Shown here piece after piece: positions 1 to 12,192 of a DNA stretch of 64,000 nt. Source of the DNA: Corbicula japonica (taxonomy: Eukaryota; Mollusca; Bivalvia; Venerida; Cyrenidae); assembly GCA_038501625.1 (NCBI GenBank), contig JAZAYU010000010.1:9755380-9819379 (forward strand). The letters are read 5' to 3'. How positions within the stretch are numbered: the first letter of the stretch is position 1; each line of letters opens with the position of its first letter. Below the pieces are notes generated by a model. It saw nothing but the letters and a program-made list of their open reading frames with translations. It was not told the origin of the DNA and searched no databases. The position numbers were made by a program, and so were the translations under genes.

Positions 1-61
1 GTCCGTCACGAGAAGATCTTTCTATCTTTACCTCAAGCACGTGCAACATACTTCAGTTACA

Positions 62-331
62 TACCTCAAGACCGATATCTCGTAGCTGGGACTTTCTTAT
101 CTTCTCCATCTATCTCATCAAAACTTGCTCTCTTTCACTTGCAACCCGCCCAGTTCCCTGATCTCTGATCCCTACTCTGTCTCTACATGATCGCGAAAAC
201 ACACGACCAAACAAATCCAGCTCCAGATGACATCTTCCCAAAAGGACATCATTGGAGATCATCTTTGTCCTAGACGGGCGTTGTCTGTGATAGAAAACAT
301 CGCGAGTGATATTTCTGATTTTCTTTAACAT
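62..331 (-). other. Possible exon or 5' UTR at the left edge
   Basis: This stretch is visibly richer in G+C than its surroundings. Read on the minus strand it has an open frame of 73 codons from 331 that stops at 110. About 35-50 bases further on lies a good splice-donor match (GAG|GTATGT, near 65). The frame stops before the donor, so if this is an exon it is more likely untranslated leader, or coding in a different frame that begins outside the window. I recognise no protein family. It could equally be a relic of a GC-richer repeat. Confidence 0.2.
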
Positions 332-401
332 TAATTAATAGAGCTGAAATGTCCCTGTAAATAACAATCTGTTCACAATCACTTAAAAATGCTTTTGACT
401 C

Positions 402-452
402 TATAGGGGAGCGAACCCGCACCGTTGCGGCGACGGCGCCCTGCCATGTAAT
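402..452 (-). repeat. tRNA-derived SINE fragment
   Basis: Read on the minus strand this contains GGTTCGCTCCCC-type B-box sequence and GGCGCCGTCGCC, matching the tRNA-like head of the SINE copies at 34130, 38165, 50790 and 53779. Only the B-box side is kept. It is a truncated SINE copy, not a tRNA gene. Confidence 0.6.
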
Positions 453-1433
453 CTTTGTTTAAACTGTGGTATCATTTGATTTTTTCGCAAAGATTGCAAA
501 AAAAATAACATTTTCGCATAGGCATAAATTTGCGCACTTATATTATTCTCACAATATTAGATATTCGTCGGTTTGATTTCGCTTGGATTACATTTCACGC
601 ACTGACTGTAGCAAAAAGTAAACCCCGCGAAATATAATGATTACAAAGAACTATGAATGAATCATGATATATTTGTGGGATTTAAAGCACTCCGTAAATT
701 TAGGGTTTCCTAAGTGCAAAGTCTCGTGCCAGATCAGCCGTGCCATCTACAGTGGTTTCTTCTTGGTCAACAATAACCTAAATACCTAAAAGCGAAGAGT
801 GTAGATCCAGATCGTATGAAATCTTCTTGACGTCATAAAGTTGAGCAAACGACAATTTACTTATTATGATCTTTGAGGTAAAATTAACATCATATTATGA
901 AAATGTGTAACACAATATCCAATTAGTTATGAGCACAAAAAAGAGAAAATTTTAATTTGTTTCCAAATTTAGTAACAACAAAAAGTACAAAAATACATGC
1001 CCCAAATAACAGTATCGAAAAACAAACTACATACGAAAAGTCACTGAACTTTCTAACATAAAAATTGAATTGTGTCCTCTGGCGCAATTATTTGCATCGA
1101 CTGGTCATGAAAGTTAAAGAGGAACATGAATCATTTTCTCACTTTTTTGTGAGCTTTTGTAAAAAATATAATATGCGATTTGTTATTGTCGAAATCCAGA
1201 TTGGACAGATTTCAAAATGTTAACGCTCATTTCAGTGAATGTGGCGATCTTTAATATCATGTCGTAGTGAAGCGGATATAGTTCATTTCCGAACTGTTAC
1301 ATTAATATGAAGCGATGTACATGTATGTATATATCGTTAGTAAAACAAATGTATTCATTCATTTCCCTTTTTCAATTTAGGTTATAAGCACACTGATTAT
1401 GTTTTATGTAAATCTCACCTTTTCATGACAAAA
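453..1433. other. No gene seen; AT-rich with one MITE scrap
   Basis: No plausible exon, open frame or RNA gene. At about 826-876 the words GACGTCATAAAGTTGAGCA and ACGACA match the interior of family D (compare 41030 and 47680), so a decayed D copy lies here. Confidence 0.4.
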
Positions 1434-2758
1434 CCACACACATAAAATTCAATCCGGCAGAAAGCAAGGGGGAGAAACTCTCGACCGTCTTCCTACTTCC
1501 ACAGGAAGGGAAGCAAATACTTTATGTAAATAAATTTACTTCTGTACTCACAGAAAGGTTATTTCCCTTAAAACAATAAGAGAAAGAAAAGAAGTGAAAT
1601 ATGCATATCAGGGATGGTCACATCCAGCAGACACAGCCTCCCCACACAGCCAAACAGTAGAGAGGAAAAGAGAGCATGGTATTACAATAATCAATTTCAG
1701 TATGGACGCCACAAATAATTAACGAAAGTGAGAACCCGAGGGGTTACCGCCTTGGAACGGTCAGTGGCAAAACAATTTGCCACTGGGGGTTTAAACCAGG
1801 TTCTAGGGTGAACCAACCTCACACTTGCCCCAACAGGTTCTCGTATAACAAATCAAGTACAGGTTGTCTTGGTGAAATATCTCCAACCCACCCATCGGCT
1901 CAACAATGTTGCATGCAAAAGCATTCAAACATATAAAACATTAGAAGCTAAAAGCATTTCAAAGCCAAAGGGCGGATACTCAATGATCTTACCGAGACAA
2001 GAGCTCCTGGAGTAAAATCAGCAAGAACACGATGACAGAAATAAAAGAAACAACATATAGTTAGAAAATGAAAATAAAAAACCCTAGATTTTTGAGAACA
2101 TATTATTTGAAAATTAAAAACCCATCACTTTGTTTTATTAAGGGATGTTCATGCATCGGGCATAATTTTCAACTTTGTCAATGAATATGAATTTCATGGA
2201 CTATTTCTATCGACAAAAGCAACTTAAAGATCAACTGCAATCAAAGAGTGAGAAAGGCTGTAAAATGCCATACAAATAGATTAGCTGAAAATGAACTGGC
2301 TGAAGAAAACAGGTCAGGGTTGTCGTATTTCTTCCTTTCAAAACATCAAGCGACCGCCTTATATCGACCTTCAAGGAATGATGTAATTTATGTCTTAAGA
2401 CGCATTTAGTAAGACAGATGAAATGTCACTGATGAAATTGGAGACCTAACAAGAGAAGTGTCAACATTATGACAAATGTCCCCAATCACTTGCTTAAGAT
2501 TGGGACTTAGACTGGAAAAAACAATAACATTTAAATGATCCAAACATAAAGGACAGTGGCAGTGATGAACTTTGATCAAGAGAACTTTTTTTAAAGGCAA
2601 CAAGTTTCGTGCCATCCCGTTCAGCCATCCTTCCACTATTATGTTTTGTTCAGTAGACATTTCGAGAATATGTTTGAACTGTGATAAAAAGTGGAACCCC
2701 GCCTTGTACAAACACTTGTTTTTTTTTTTCAAAGCCGGATTGAATTTTATGTGTGTGG
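1434..2758. repeat. 1.3 kb segment bounded by 25-bp perfect inverted repeats
   Basis: Positions 1434-1458 and 2734-2758 are perfect reverse complements, sharing the core CATAAAATTCAATCCGGC. No target duplication is clear outside them. The interior includes a family B copy. This is either a non-autonomous DNA transposon or a fortuitous pair of ends from a larger repeat. There is no transposase inside. Confidence 0.5.
1594..2050 (+). repeat. Interspersed repeat family B, reference copy
   Basis: The best-preserved copy of a repeat that recurs at 2940-3245, 18185-18395, 25105-25245, 27290-27560, 36270-36420, 36765-37165, 44995-45085 and 60315-60820. Diagnostic words are CACATCCAGCAGACACAGCC, GGGGTTACCGCCTTGGAACG, GTCAGTGGCAAAACAATT and CCAACCTCACACTTGCCCC. 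No open frame is conserved between copies, so it looks non-coding and non-autonomous. Confidence 0.7.
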
Positions 2759-2939
2759 CTTATACTGATACGCTTTTTAACCTTTTCCAAGAATGACCTC
2801 AACGACTGAAGTAACGTGTCCACAAAACACGGATATAGAAATATCCTGTTTTAAATGCATGTACATTTTATTCAGGACTAAACCGGGGTATCGGCGATAT
2901 ACATTTGCTACTAGCGTCTTACGTTTTAAAATGTTTGTG

Positions 2940-3245
2940 TGCTTTTGTATGCAACATTGTTAAGCTGATTGGTGAGTCGGAGTTATTTCACTAGGACAAC
3001 TTGAGAATCTGTTGGGGCAAGTGTGAGGTTGTTGCACCTTTGAACCTGGTTTAAAATCCCAGTGGCAATTTGATTTGCCACTGAGCGTTCCAAGGCGGTA
3101 ACCCCTGGGGTTTTCATTTTTGTTAATTATTTGTGGTGTCTTTTTTTGAAACTGATCATTTTATTAACCATGCTCTCTCTCTTCTTCTTCTTGTCTGTGT
3201 GGGGAGGCTTTTTTTCAGAAAGTAGCAATTCCTGACTTGCATAAT
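2940..3245 (-). repeat. Family B copy, inverted relative to 1594
   Basis: Contains the reverse complement of the B words: GGGGCAAGTGTGAGGTTG, CCAAGGCGGTAACCCC and GTGTGGGGAGGC. With the copy at 1594-2050 it makes a head-to-head pair about 0.9 kb apart, able in principle to fold into a long hairpin. Confidence 0.65.
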
Positions 3246-6200
3246 TTACCCTTTTTTAAAATATATTTTATATGTGTGGTAACTATACCTCTGTTTCATA
3301 AGTGCGCCGTTGACGCTAACGAATAGCAGTTCATTAAAAACTTTGACATTATTACAAATCCAAGAAAAGGCGAATTTAACTGTATGAAATATTAACCCCA
3401 TAAGGTTTCGCTAGCGGGGAATCACTGTCCTAAATGCATTACTACAAATCAGTTTACGAAAGTCATCTCTTTTTATCATAAATTGTACAATTAATGAATT
3501 AATAATAATAATTAAAGTTAAGACGATGTATGTTTTATTCCAACGTTACGTTTGATATATTTATCTGGTATCACATGTAGCAGTTTAACTTATTAAAAAG
3601 TAATTTTAAGCGAATGCATTTAATACAAAAAACAATTACGGTTTGCTTTATTTCGGAAAAATCTAACTGACTTACTAGATTTTACCACCTAGTGAATAAA
3701 TGATCAAATTCATAATATCATCATTATGTGTAACTGAAATATTTTACGTTAACGTCTGTCTAATAGGAGAACAAAACATCATATCTGCAAAAGTAATGCA
3801 CTATTTCTTTGAGAAATTATTTACTAAAACACAAGAAATGTCAATGAACTTTGGTTATATCCTGACAAACACACCAATTAAAACATATTTTGATAAGCTT
3901 AGAGGAAATTGGAGAAGGAACTTGCTGACGAAAATCAAATGCAAGTCTTAACAAAAACACTACCTGACTGTTTGTTTGAGAAACTGTATACAAAAACATA
4001 AAATTAAATCAGTGAACTTTGGTTCTATTCTCAATTTGACAAACACATCAATTAGAACGGTTTGTTCTTATTTGTTTAGAGAAAATTGGGAGTTTGTTCA
4101 GACTTGCGAAACTAAAACGCCAGAAAAGTCAGAGAACTTTTCTGACAGATCGTAGAGAATAATGAAATCGCGTCTCCAGACGTATTTAATTCGACAAATG
4201 TATTGACCGTGATGAAAAGTAGACATTGTAAAACGTATAAATTAACTTATGCTTGATTAAGTTGATACAATGTTAAGAGCTGAAGTTACACGAAATCGTG
4301 TTTTATATTACCAGACAATATAATCAAGAAGAGTTCAACTAGCAAGTTCCGGTCATTGAATTGGCTGCTCGTTGTCAAATGTCCATCAGTTTTAAAGATT
4401 AATTCCGTATACTGATAGGCTTTAGTCATGATAAATACATTGCCTCTGAACTGACAAAATTAAGCGAAATGAACAGACAATGAACTTGAAGACAGTTGCA
4501 AACACTTGCTTACATTTAACAAAAAAACGACAGGTTAACAAAAGAGGAGAAAATACTTAATGTCAGTGACGATTACGAAGAAGAAAACGAAAACACACAT
4601 TTAGGGAAGTACAGCGGAAAAGAAAAATGTTTAAAAATACAAAATTATCTATGTGGAACAACAAAATCATACAAATGCGGCAACAGCGCCTAGCCAACCA
4701 TGTAAGAGAAAGACACAGTACATACTATCCGTATATCCAAAGTTACAACAGAGTTCTAGCACTCCTGTAAACTGCCACCCACAATGATTGACATTCTGCA
4801 TGGTTTGGTATTAGCATATTAACATCGAGGAGGTAATCGAAAGGGATAACTACACTGAAAAGGTATCAAAGTAGAGACAAATGACAAGGTGTAAGACTCA
4901 TCGGCTAAAAGTGCGGATTGATCACTTTTCGTTGATAAACAAAGTGTTGCGAATCAAATTAATCTTGAAAGCTGTTCACGAATTTGAACTTGAAATATTC
5001 CCAAGAATTGAATTATTGCTTTGCTTTGAAAATACGAAGCGGATAAAGAAATGTGCACTCGTGACATTAAAAAACGTGAAATTACGTCAGGAAAAGATAC
5101 ATTTAGAAAACACATTCAGTGCTGAAGACAAAAGAGAAATAGCACATGTTTATAATTAAGATCAAGTGAAAAACATATACGTAAATAAAGAAACAGAAAC
5201 ATATACAAAGACCAACATTGAAGTGAACATAAAAACTAGACCATGTCCTTCGAGAACCATTTACTTGACGCCTTTAGAATACTCGGTAATAGAAACGTGC
5301 CTGCAGACACAATTAGTAAGACAAATTGATTGCCTGTAAAGTACACTAAGGATTAAAATACCGATTGGGAAATGAATCATTGTCTGAGTTAATTCGTAAT
5401 GGTTGCGAATATTAGTAACTGTTTAACAGTCGACGCTGCCGAATGCTAAAATTACATTCCCCAACACCTCAGCAATTATACAATGTGCGGAGTGATTAAA
5501 CGTACTTATTTGACTATTGTTTGTTTGTATTTAGTCGAATATTGTTACAAGAACAGTTATTGTTACTTAGATATTAACTTTTTTAAATGGTCGATGTTCT
5601 GTAAATAGTGAATTTTGAGCTATAAACGTTGACTGAGAGGCTTTGTTTGTTCGTTAATACTACAAACGAAACCCGCTGTTATTCATGTACATGTCCTTCC
5701 GTGGTCTGGAGATTACATAAGGTACTCATGTTTATTTTTGTAAAATTATATACAAGTATAATAAGAAAAGCAATGGAGAAAAAAAAAGAATAAATAACAA
5801 GACCCGTTGGCTGATTTATTTCGGCATTTTGCTATCTTAACTTTGACTGTATCAAGAAGTTACTAACATCCAGGCTGATGCGAGTGGTTATTTTGAATGT
5901 TAACTGGTTTATGTTAATAAATTTTGAGTTTTTTTTCATGAGTATAGTTTTCAAATATTCTCAAATACCAGTATCGGACGATACACACCGCTGAATTTTT
6001 TGTTTTGGACAAACAAAGTGAAGGTGATTGAACAGATAAAAGAGGTTAATTAAAAACAATAATATCAAAACATACAATCTATAGCAATACGAGGACTAGA
6101 GCTAACACTGCCAAGTTTATAACTCTTACCGAAAAAACGAGGACATAAAACCAATCAAATTCTTTTACAGATTTTAGATTATTTATAAAGCATTCGAAAG

Positions 6201-8037
6201 ACAAAAACAAACGTAAATTTACAATCCTATTCTAGTCTCTACAAGACAGCTGTTACAATCGCTCTGCAATTCTTGTCTCACATTATTCGCTTGATGTTTG
6301 ATTATCTTTGAAAAACCTTGTCTCTTGTCTGATTAGGATATGTGAAGATATAATCATGATTATATGAACGAATATGTAATAATGTTCATGGACTAGAAAT
6401 AGCTAACAATATTGGATGTTGGATTACATTCTTCGTCTGTATCATTTATTTTGTTTTCACGATCCGTACTGTTGATCACAATTTTCAGTCATTTAGATGG
6501 AATTTCAGAAATCTCTGTTTAACAATATTGAAATTCCGTGTTACAGTCAAAATTGTCACATGGATCAACATTTGAATTTATAACTGGAATGTAATAAGGA
6601 AATTCATAAAATGTCAAACCCATTTCATTGATGTATATTCAAGTAAACAACATCGAATAGTCCCTAATTTGTCCGTAATAATAAAAAAAATGCACACTAG
6701 GGACCTTAGAAGTCTTTGACAGGCCATTAAGGCGCACTAAATACACCGAAAGTATTATTTAAAACTTATCCAAAGCTATGAATAGATTACTCATTAACGA
6801 TAATATGAATGCGACAACACCATACCACAGAGCTTCTATTACCATGCAACTATAACATATTATATATTTTTATAACTGGAATAAAAAATAAGTGCCGAAT
6901 TTCGAAACACTCGCGCTAATGCCATAACTACTCGTACATGCTAATGAAAGAAAATTCAAGCCGAACTTAAGAAGCCGATTGTTAACGACAAGAAATAAAT
7001 AATGACTAGGTAATTTCTATTTTGAGCGAAGCTTTCTGAAATACAACAGACACTGGCTTCCCAGAGCATGATCAAATGTCTCCAACATGTAATATAATTT
7101 GTGTTTCAGACGTGTTTACTAAGATAGATGAATCCTTAGGAATGATATACAGAGTCTGGAAAATGAGGACAATTATCTGAAGAAGTGAGAATATTTCGTT
7201 GTCCTCAAGTAAATTATCCTTCTAACATAGAACAAGATTTGTTTCTCGCTTAAAGCGGTACAATTGTCATCGATTTATCAAATAGCAGTTCTATATAAAA
7301 ATGTCTTCTGATACCGAATTTGTCTTGTTTTCCAATTATCTTATGCAACAAACTATTAAACAGCATCGTCCATTCGGCGCCTGTTCTGAAATGGAAGCGC
7401 TAATAATTTGTGTTTTTTAAAACTAATTTCAGATTTAAAAAAATCAGTGCATGTTTCGATCAATAGTTCATCTTAATAAAACCATTCAAAGCAGTCAAAA
7501 CCTCAGAGTAGCGAAATTTTATTCCGAGCTTTATTCAGAGAGCAAACACATTTTGATTTTGCGGCCTTTAAAACAAATCAAGAAATTTTTCTCCTTAGAG
7601 TTTTAACAATCAAGCGAAAGGAAATCAACATCTTCTAATGCTAACGTTTTTTATTATTCGCATGTTTAACAAAGGCAAACAACCAATTTTATAGAAAAAT
7701 GCATTAAATTTACGTACATGGAAATAGTTCTTACGAATTAAGCCAAGCTGATGAGGACTTCTTTTATTTTCTTTGACAGTTCAGATAAAAAGCAGGCAAA
7801 CGAAAAAAAAAACCATCTTGTAAACAATGCATCATTCAATTAACATGAAAGTCAAAAGTCAAACAACTGAAGCACAGTGCCGATAATCTCTGAATCATAA
7901 GGCGATTGTTCTAAAGTATAGCTATGGGAACCCTTCTATCAAATAAAGCGTAATTTAAAGTGACATAACTGTTTCGTCGCTTTTCAGATTATATTATCTG
8001 ATTATTTTCAACTTTGAAAACTTCATACACTAAGTCT
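3246..8037. other. AT-rich DNA without recognisable genes
   Basis: I see no exon with plausible splice sites, no RNA gene and no intact mobile element. The open frames present (about 83 codons at 3700, 92 codons at 4881) have AT-driven composition and no recognisable motif. A diverged local duplication is listed separately. Confidence 0.4.
3800..4130 (+). repeat. Diverged tandem duplication, about 170-bp period
   Basis: The words GAACTTTGGTT, GACAAACACA, CAATTA and TTTAGAGRAAATTGG occur in the same order around 3845-3915 and again around 4015-4090. This is an old two-copy tandem duplication; nothing suggests function. Confidence 0.4.
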
Positions 8038-8043
8038 CTGAAC

Positions 8044-8153
8044 TACGGAAGCCTATTAGGGCCATTTTGTCTTAGTACTTTAGTATGAGGAATTAGGTCT
8101 TACGTGTTTTTTCTTAAGTGTTAGCTATTATGTATTAGGAAAGAAATTGGCGG
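8044..8153 (+). repeat. Left terminal inverted repeat of the 7.7 kb transposon
   Basis: Matches the reverse complement of 15614-15723 over 110 bases with about seven substitutions and no indels. It contains TTAGGTCTTACGTG, whose complement (CACGTAAGACCTAA) resembles the unit of the internal array at 10052. This suggests a transposase-binding word. Confidence 0.9.
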
Positions 8154-10051
8154 TAAGCGAAGCAAAATGGCCGAAAGTGATGTGTCTTCAAGTGAAACTA
8201 CTTCGGACAAGAAATATCTTTAAAAAAGATAAACGGCGTAGATTGTTTATGAAATGATGCAGTTTGTAGCTGGTATTATTCACGTCATCTTGATTTACGT
8301 GTAAATTAAATAATTTCATTGTGAATCCTTCACAATGACTTAATAGCGGACCCGCAGTTTTTTCGCGTAACATATTACACGTTGTTGCCAGATTTAAGAC
8401 AAGTAAGCACATTGTAAAATCCTCAGTCGCGATAAAGAATGAGTTTTATATAAGAAACGTATTGTAAAATGCATTGGTTGTGTTTATTCTTAATACATAA
8501 TGTATCAGATGATATATCAATTGCTGAAAGAATAAAAAATTTTTAGTGAAGACTTCAAGACTTACATAGCGAACTCATTGTTTATATCGCGTAGCATATT
8601 ATATACAGCTAACCGATTTAAGAGACGGGAAAACATTTCAATTACTGAATGAGCAGTGATAAATTTCCATTAACTAAATACTCACAAATATTACAATAAT
8701 TCAATCTCGCGGATTTTATTACTTCAATTTTAAGCTTTACAGTGAAAGTGTAACATCGTTTTCTTTAAGCCATTTCCACTTACTTTCACTTTCATTTTGT
8801 ATAGGTTGATATAAAAGAGTGACTGTATTGTTGTTGACAAAAAATCCTAGCCAATGCCGAGTACTGTATTGTGCCTCATTTCAACATCTTTCAACACAAG
8901 AGAATAGCAAAGATCTAAACGTCACAGCAATAATCGTTTCAAACAGTGTATTAACTAATTGTTTAAAAGTCCCACTAGATACCTCTTCACCCTGCTAGAT
9001 GCCTCTCCGGTGGAAATAGCTACCAATCGAAATAGTTTATTTAATTTTCCCGCTGCATGATAATATAATACGAGTATTATTTACAACACTTCATTGGTTA
9101 ATAAATTAGGTCAAAAGTGAGCTTAGACAGCTAACGCCGAATAAAAAATAGTGATGAAGTAAGTATTGCTGTATAATAACTTTAATAAATAATGTACATA
9201 TTATAAATTTTAAAAAGGGCGAATTGATGTTAAATTAACTTTCAGTTGTAAAGATAAGAACCACTTGCTATAGGGCGTATTGTTACATTCGTGGCTTTAA
9301 TATTTGTGTTGTGATTCTTTGAACCTAAGGAGAATTTTGAGAGTGGTTAGATCTCGGAGGTTCTATAAATGGTGTATACACAGGTTTGACATGAGTGAGG
9401 GGGGTTTGATACCGTTCAAGCAGTTCCGAATGATAGTTATATTTAGATTTGTAACTCTGGTTTGCAGGTCAGCCACTTAGTTTATAAAGAAATTCCTTAT
9501 TTAATTCCGAATTATATTAATAGGAAAACTTTCTTTTTTTCTTATAAAAATAAGTCGGATTTCAATTTTTAATTAAGCAATAATATGTATGTTGGACTTG
9601 CTAAACTGTTTACAGAATTCGTGTTGCCGTGGCATATATATATAGTGGGGGATATAAAAATGTACATGTCAGCTCATGGACTTCAGTGAGGGGCTGATCC
9701 AGAGGGAGTTAAGTGGGATAGCTGGAACCCCTTTTGGGTCAGCAATTTTTAATATTCATGAGGATTTTGGCTAGAAAAATGCCAAGTTCAAAACAACTTC
9801 AAGTCTGCCCCAAGCGAACCACCTTTCTGCAAACCTTGCATCAGACCGTGGTTAGTCATCCAAATCTTTGTTTTTGTCAGTAAATGTGAATATTAGACAA
9901 ACACTAATAAGGATATACTGTTTCAATTTAAACATGATTATAGACAAACTTTTGTTGTTCTATTGCCAGAGTTAACCAGATGATAAATCAGTAATTCAAA
10001 TTTGTTAAAAATAGCATAATCACCCCCCTTCCCACCAGCCCCCAAAAGTGA
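8154..10051. other. Left interior of the transposon, no gene seen
   Basis: AT-rich sequence between the left TIR and the satellite array. No reading frame resembles a transposon protein. A slightly GC-richer stretch around 9640-9850 has no recognised similarity. Confidence 0.4.
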
Positions 10052-10428
10052 TGACATAAGAAATTACACATAAGAGATAAGACCTAAGAAGTTACACATA
10101 AGAGATAAGACCTAAGAAGTTACACATAAGAGATAAGACCTAAGAAATTACACATAAGAGATAAGACCTAAGAAGTTACACATAAGAGATAAGACCTAAG
10201 AAGTTACACATAAGAGATAAGACCTAAGAAGTTACACAGAAGAGATAAGACCTAAGAAGTTACACATAAGAGATAAGACCTAAGAAGTTTCACGTAAGAG
10301 GTTACACATAAGAGATAAGACGTAAGAAGTTACACATAAGAGAAAATACCTGAGAAGTTACACATAAGAGGTTACACATAAGAGGTTACACATAAGCAGG
10401 TACACATAAGAGATGAGACAAAAGAAGT
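10052..10428 (+). repeat. 28-bp tandem array inside the transposon
   Basis: About 12 copies of a 28-bp unit, ATAAGAGATAAGACCTAAGA followed by AGTTACAC. The copies are nearly identical in the middle and degrade to 13-bp sub-units (AAGAGGTTACACAT) at the right end. The core TAAGACCTAA is shared with the TIRs. A related single word, CTAACACATAAGACCTAC, occurs at about 13424. There are no unique spacers, so this is not a CRISPR. Confidence 0.9.
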
Positions 10429-11105
10429 AGGTGACCATTAAACAAAGATTTCTATGGAGAAGGGCGTATATAAGCGTTTTCGCTTGTTCTTTAATCGATA
10501 GTATGACATTTTTTCATTGAGATATTTTTCATTGATACCATGTCTATTTTGTTATATTTATGTTGTGTCAAGGGCTTGGAAATAGCTAAAATTGCAATTT
10601 TGGGATTGTCATCAGTATAGCAATTTGATTTTTTTCATTAATGGTAATCAACTTGAGCTTGTCATCACACTAGCTATGTAATTGTTGCATTAAATTAACT
10701 TTCTGGTCAGTATCTTACACCGTATTACCACAAATCTTTTAAACTGGTGCAAAATGGCCTAAAATTGAAAAGCGTTTTAATGTTTTAACACAAAACTGGC
10801 ATAAAATTTAAATAAACATCAGATCAAATTCGAAAATGGGTAATTTTGCATCAACCAATACACGGCAATTTCGGAAATAGCCGACTTGATCATTTTGGGC
10901 TTTTCATCCCTCTAATAATTTCATTATAAATATTTCTAACTCGAAACATTAGCTTTCTGATTTATTCTGATTAATTATATCATTGCTGCATTGCTGGTGT
11001 GAAAAAATAGGGATCTTGATCGTCTTGTCTCATACAGCAAAATATTGAATTGGATATTGGTAATAACTCATCTTTGTATTTTATCTTTACTTTTGTATCT
11101 TTACA

Positions 11106-11268
11106 GAAAAACGAGGTCAAGGCAGGTATACAGAATACAAGATTCAGATTGGCTGGCTCCATAACAGGAATGAAAAGGAAATAAAAGGAAAGAGTAATGA
11201 AAAGTATATGCAAGTCACAGCAAGAATGGTGGTGGTGTAAGAACATTCCATTATACTAAGGATGAGCC
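11106..11268 (+). pseudogene. Decayed second ORF of the transposon (GGGVR fragment)
   Basis: One frame reads RGQGRYTEYKIQIGWLHNRN and continues to KYMQVTAR. It then shifts frame (run of GGT at about 11228) to NGGGVRTFHYTKDEPQIVEH before a stop. The order of a basic start, a W-L-H segment, a K-Y-x-Q-V segment and GGG-[VT]-R resembles, from memory, an accessory protein found with this transposase type in animals. Function unknown. It lies on the opposite strand to the transposase and points toward it. The frameshift and stops show it is not functional. Confidence 0.45.
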
Positions 11269-12192
11269 GCAGATTGTTGAACATTTGATATAGTATAGAA
11301 AAAACGTATGAGCAGGGGGATGTCTCGGAAATGGAAGTTAAGTTGAGTAAACACAACGGGATGTAATTAAACACTTTGTTAATAATAATGAAACAGAATG
11401 TTCACTGCAAGAATACTTAAAATGTATGGGTTTATACTCATCACAGTTTTTTTATATTTGTGGACTCGAGATCTGTCAGAAATTACAAGTGATGGCAATG
11501 ATGGGGAACATAAGCAAAATGCAACAAGAATGCAAAATGCAACAAGAAAATCCAGAACAATAGTTTCAGACTGTCGATGAATTCAGTAATAAGGGAAAAT
11601 TGATGGAGATCAGAATAAGTGTGACAAAACAACAAGTGGGGCCTTCGGTATTGTTGGAAAGAACTTCGAAAATGTTACAAAATACAAGATGAATGGTGAC
11701 AGCACTGGGGAAACATATGTGCGATAAACAAAATGTATAAAGTCAAGTTTTACAGAAGAAGAATCATTTCTAAATAATTTTTCAATGGAAGACTGTTACA
11801 TGCTTATTAGTAACAAGGATAGAGATAAAGATAAAGAGAACTTCAACCCGTTGGATTATGGCTACAAAATGACTGCTGTGAATGCAAGAAACTTTTGTTC
11901 ATGTGTGTGTGATGGGGGTGTCATAAACTCCTGAATCACTCCCCAGTTTAAACGAAGCCCAGTTTAAAATGTGCTTAAATATATCCGACTATTCAAATGG
12001 TCTAGCGTGCAGTCGTTCCGACTGGCTTTTGTATTATGTTTAATTTGTATTACTGTTGATTAAATCAGTTTCATAACTACCGTTTGTTGTTAGTCACGGA
12101 CCGGTATTAAGGACTCTATCTATATTTGTCACTTCGTCTGTCTTCTGTTACAATTTCCATGTGAAAACTGTAGAACATTGTCAGAACTTGTA

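Noticed and set aside
3700..5159. 83- and 92-codon frames in the left AT-rich region
   Set aside because: No motif, Lys/Ile/Phe-rich composition expected from AT content, no splice context, and the first overlaps a diverged tandem duplication.
10052..10428. Regularly spaced short repeats resembling a CRISPR array
   Set aside because: Units are directly adjacent with no unique spacers, the context is animal DNA inside a transposon, and there are no cas genes.
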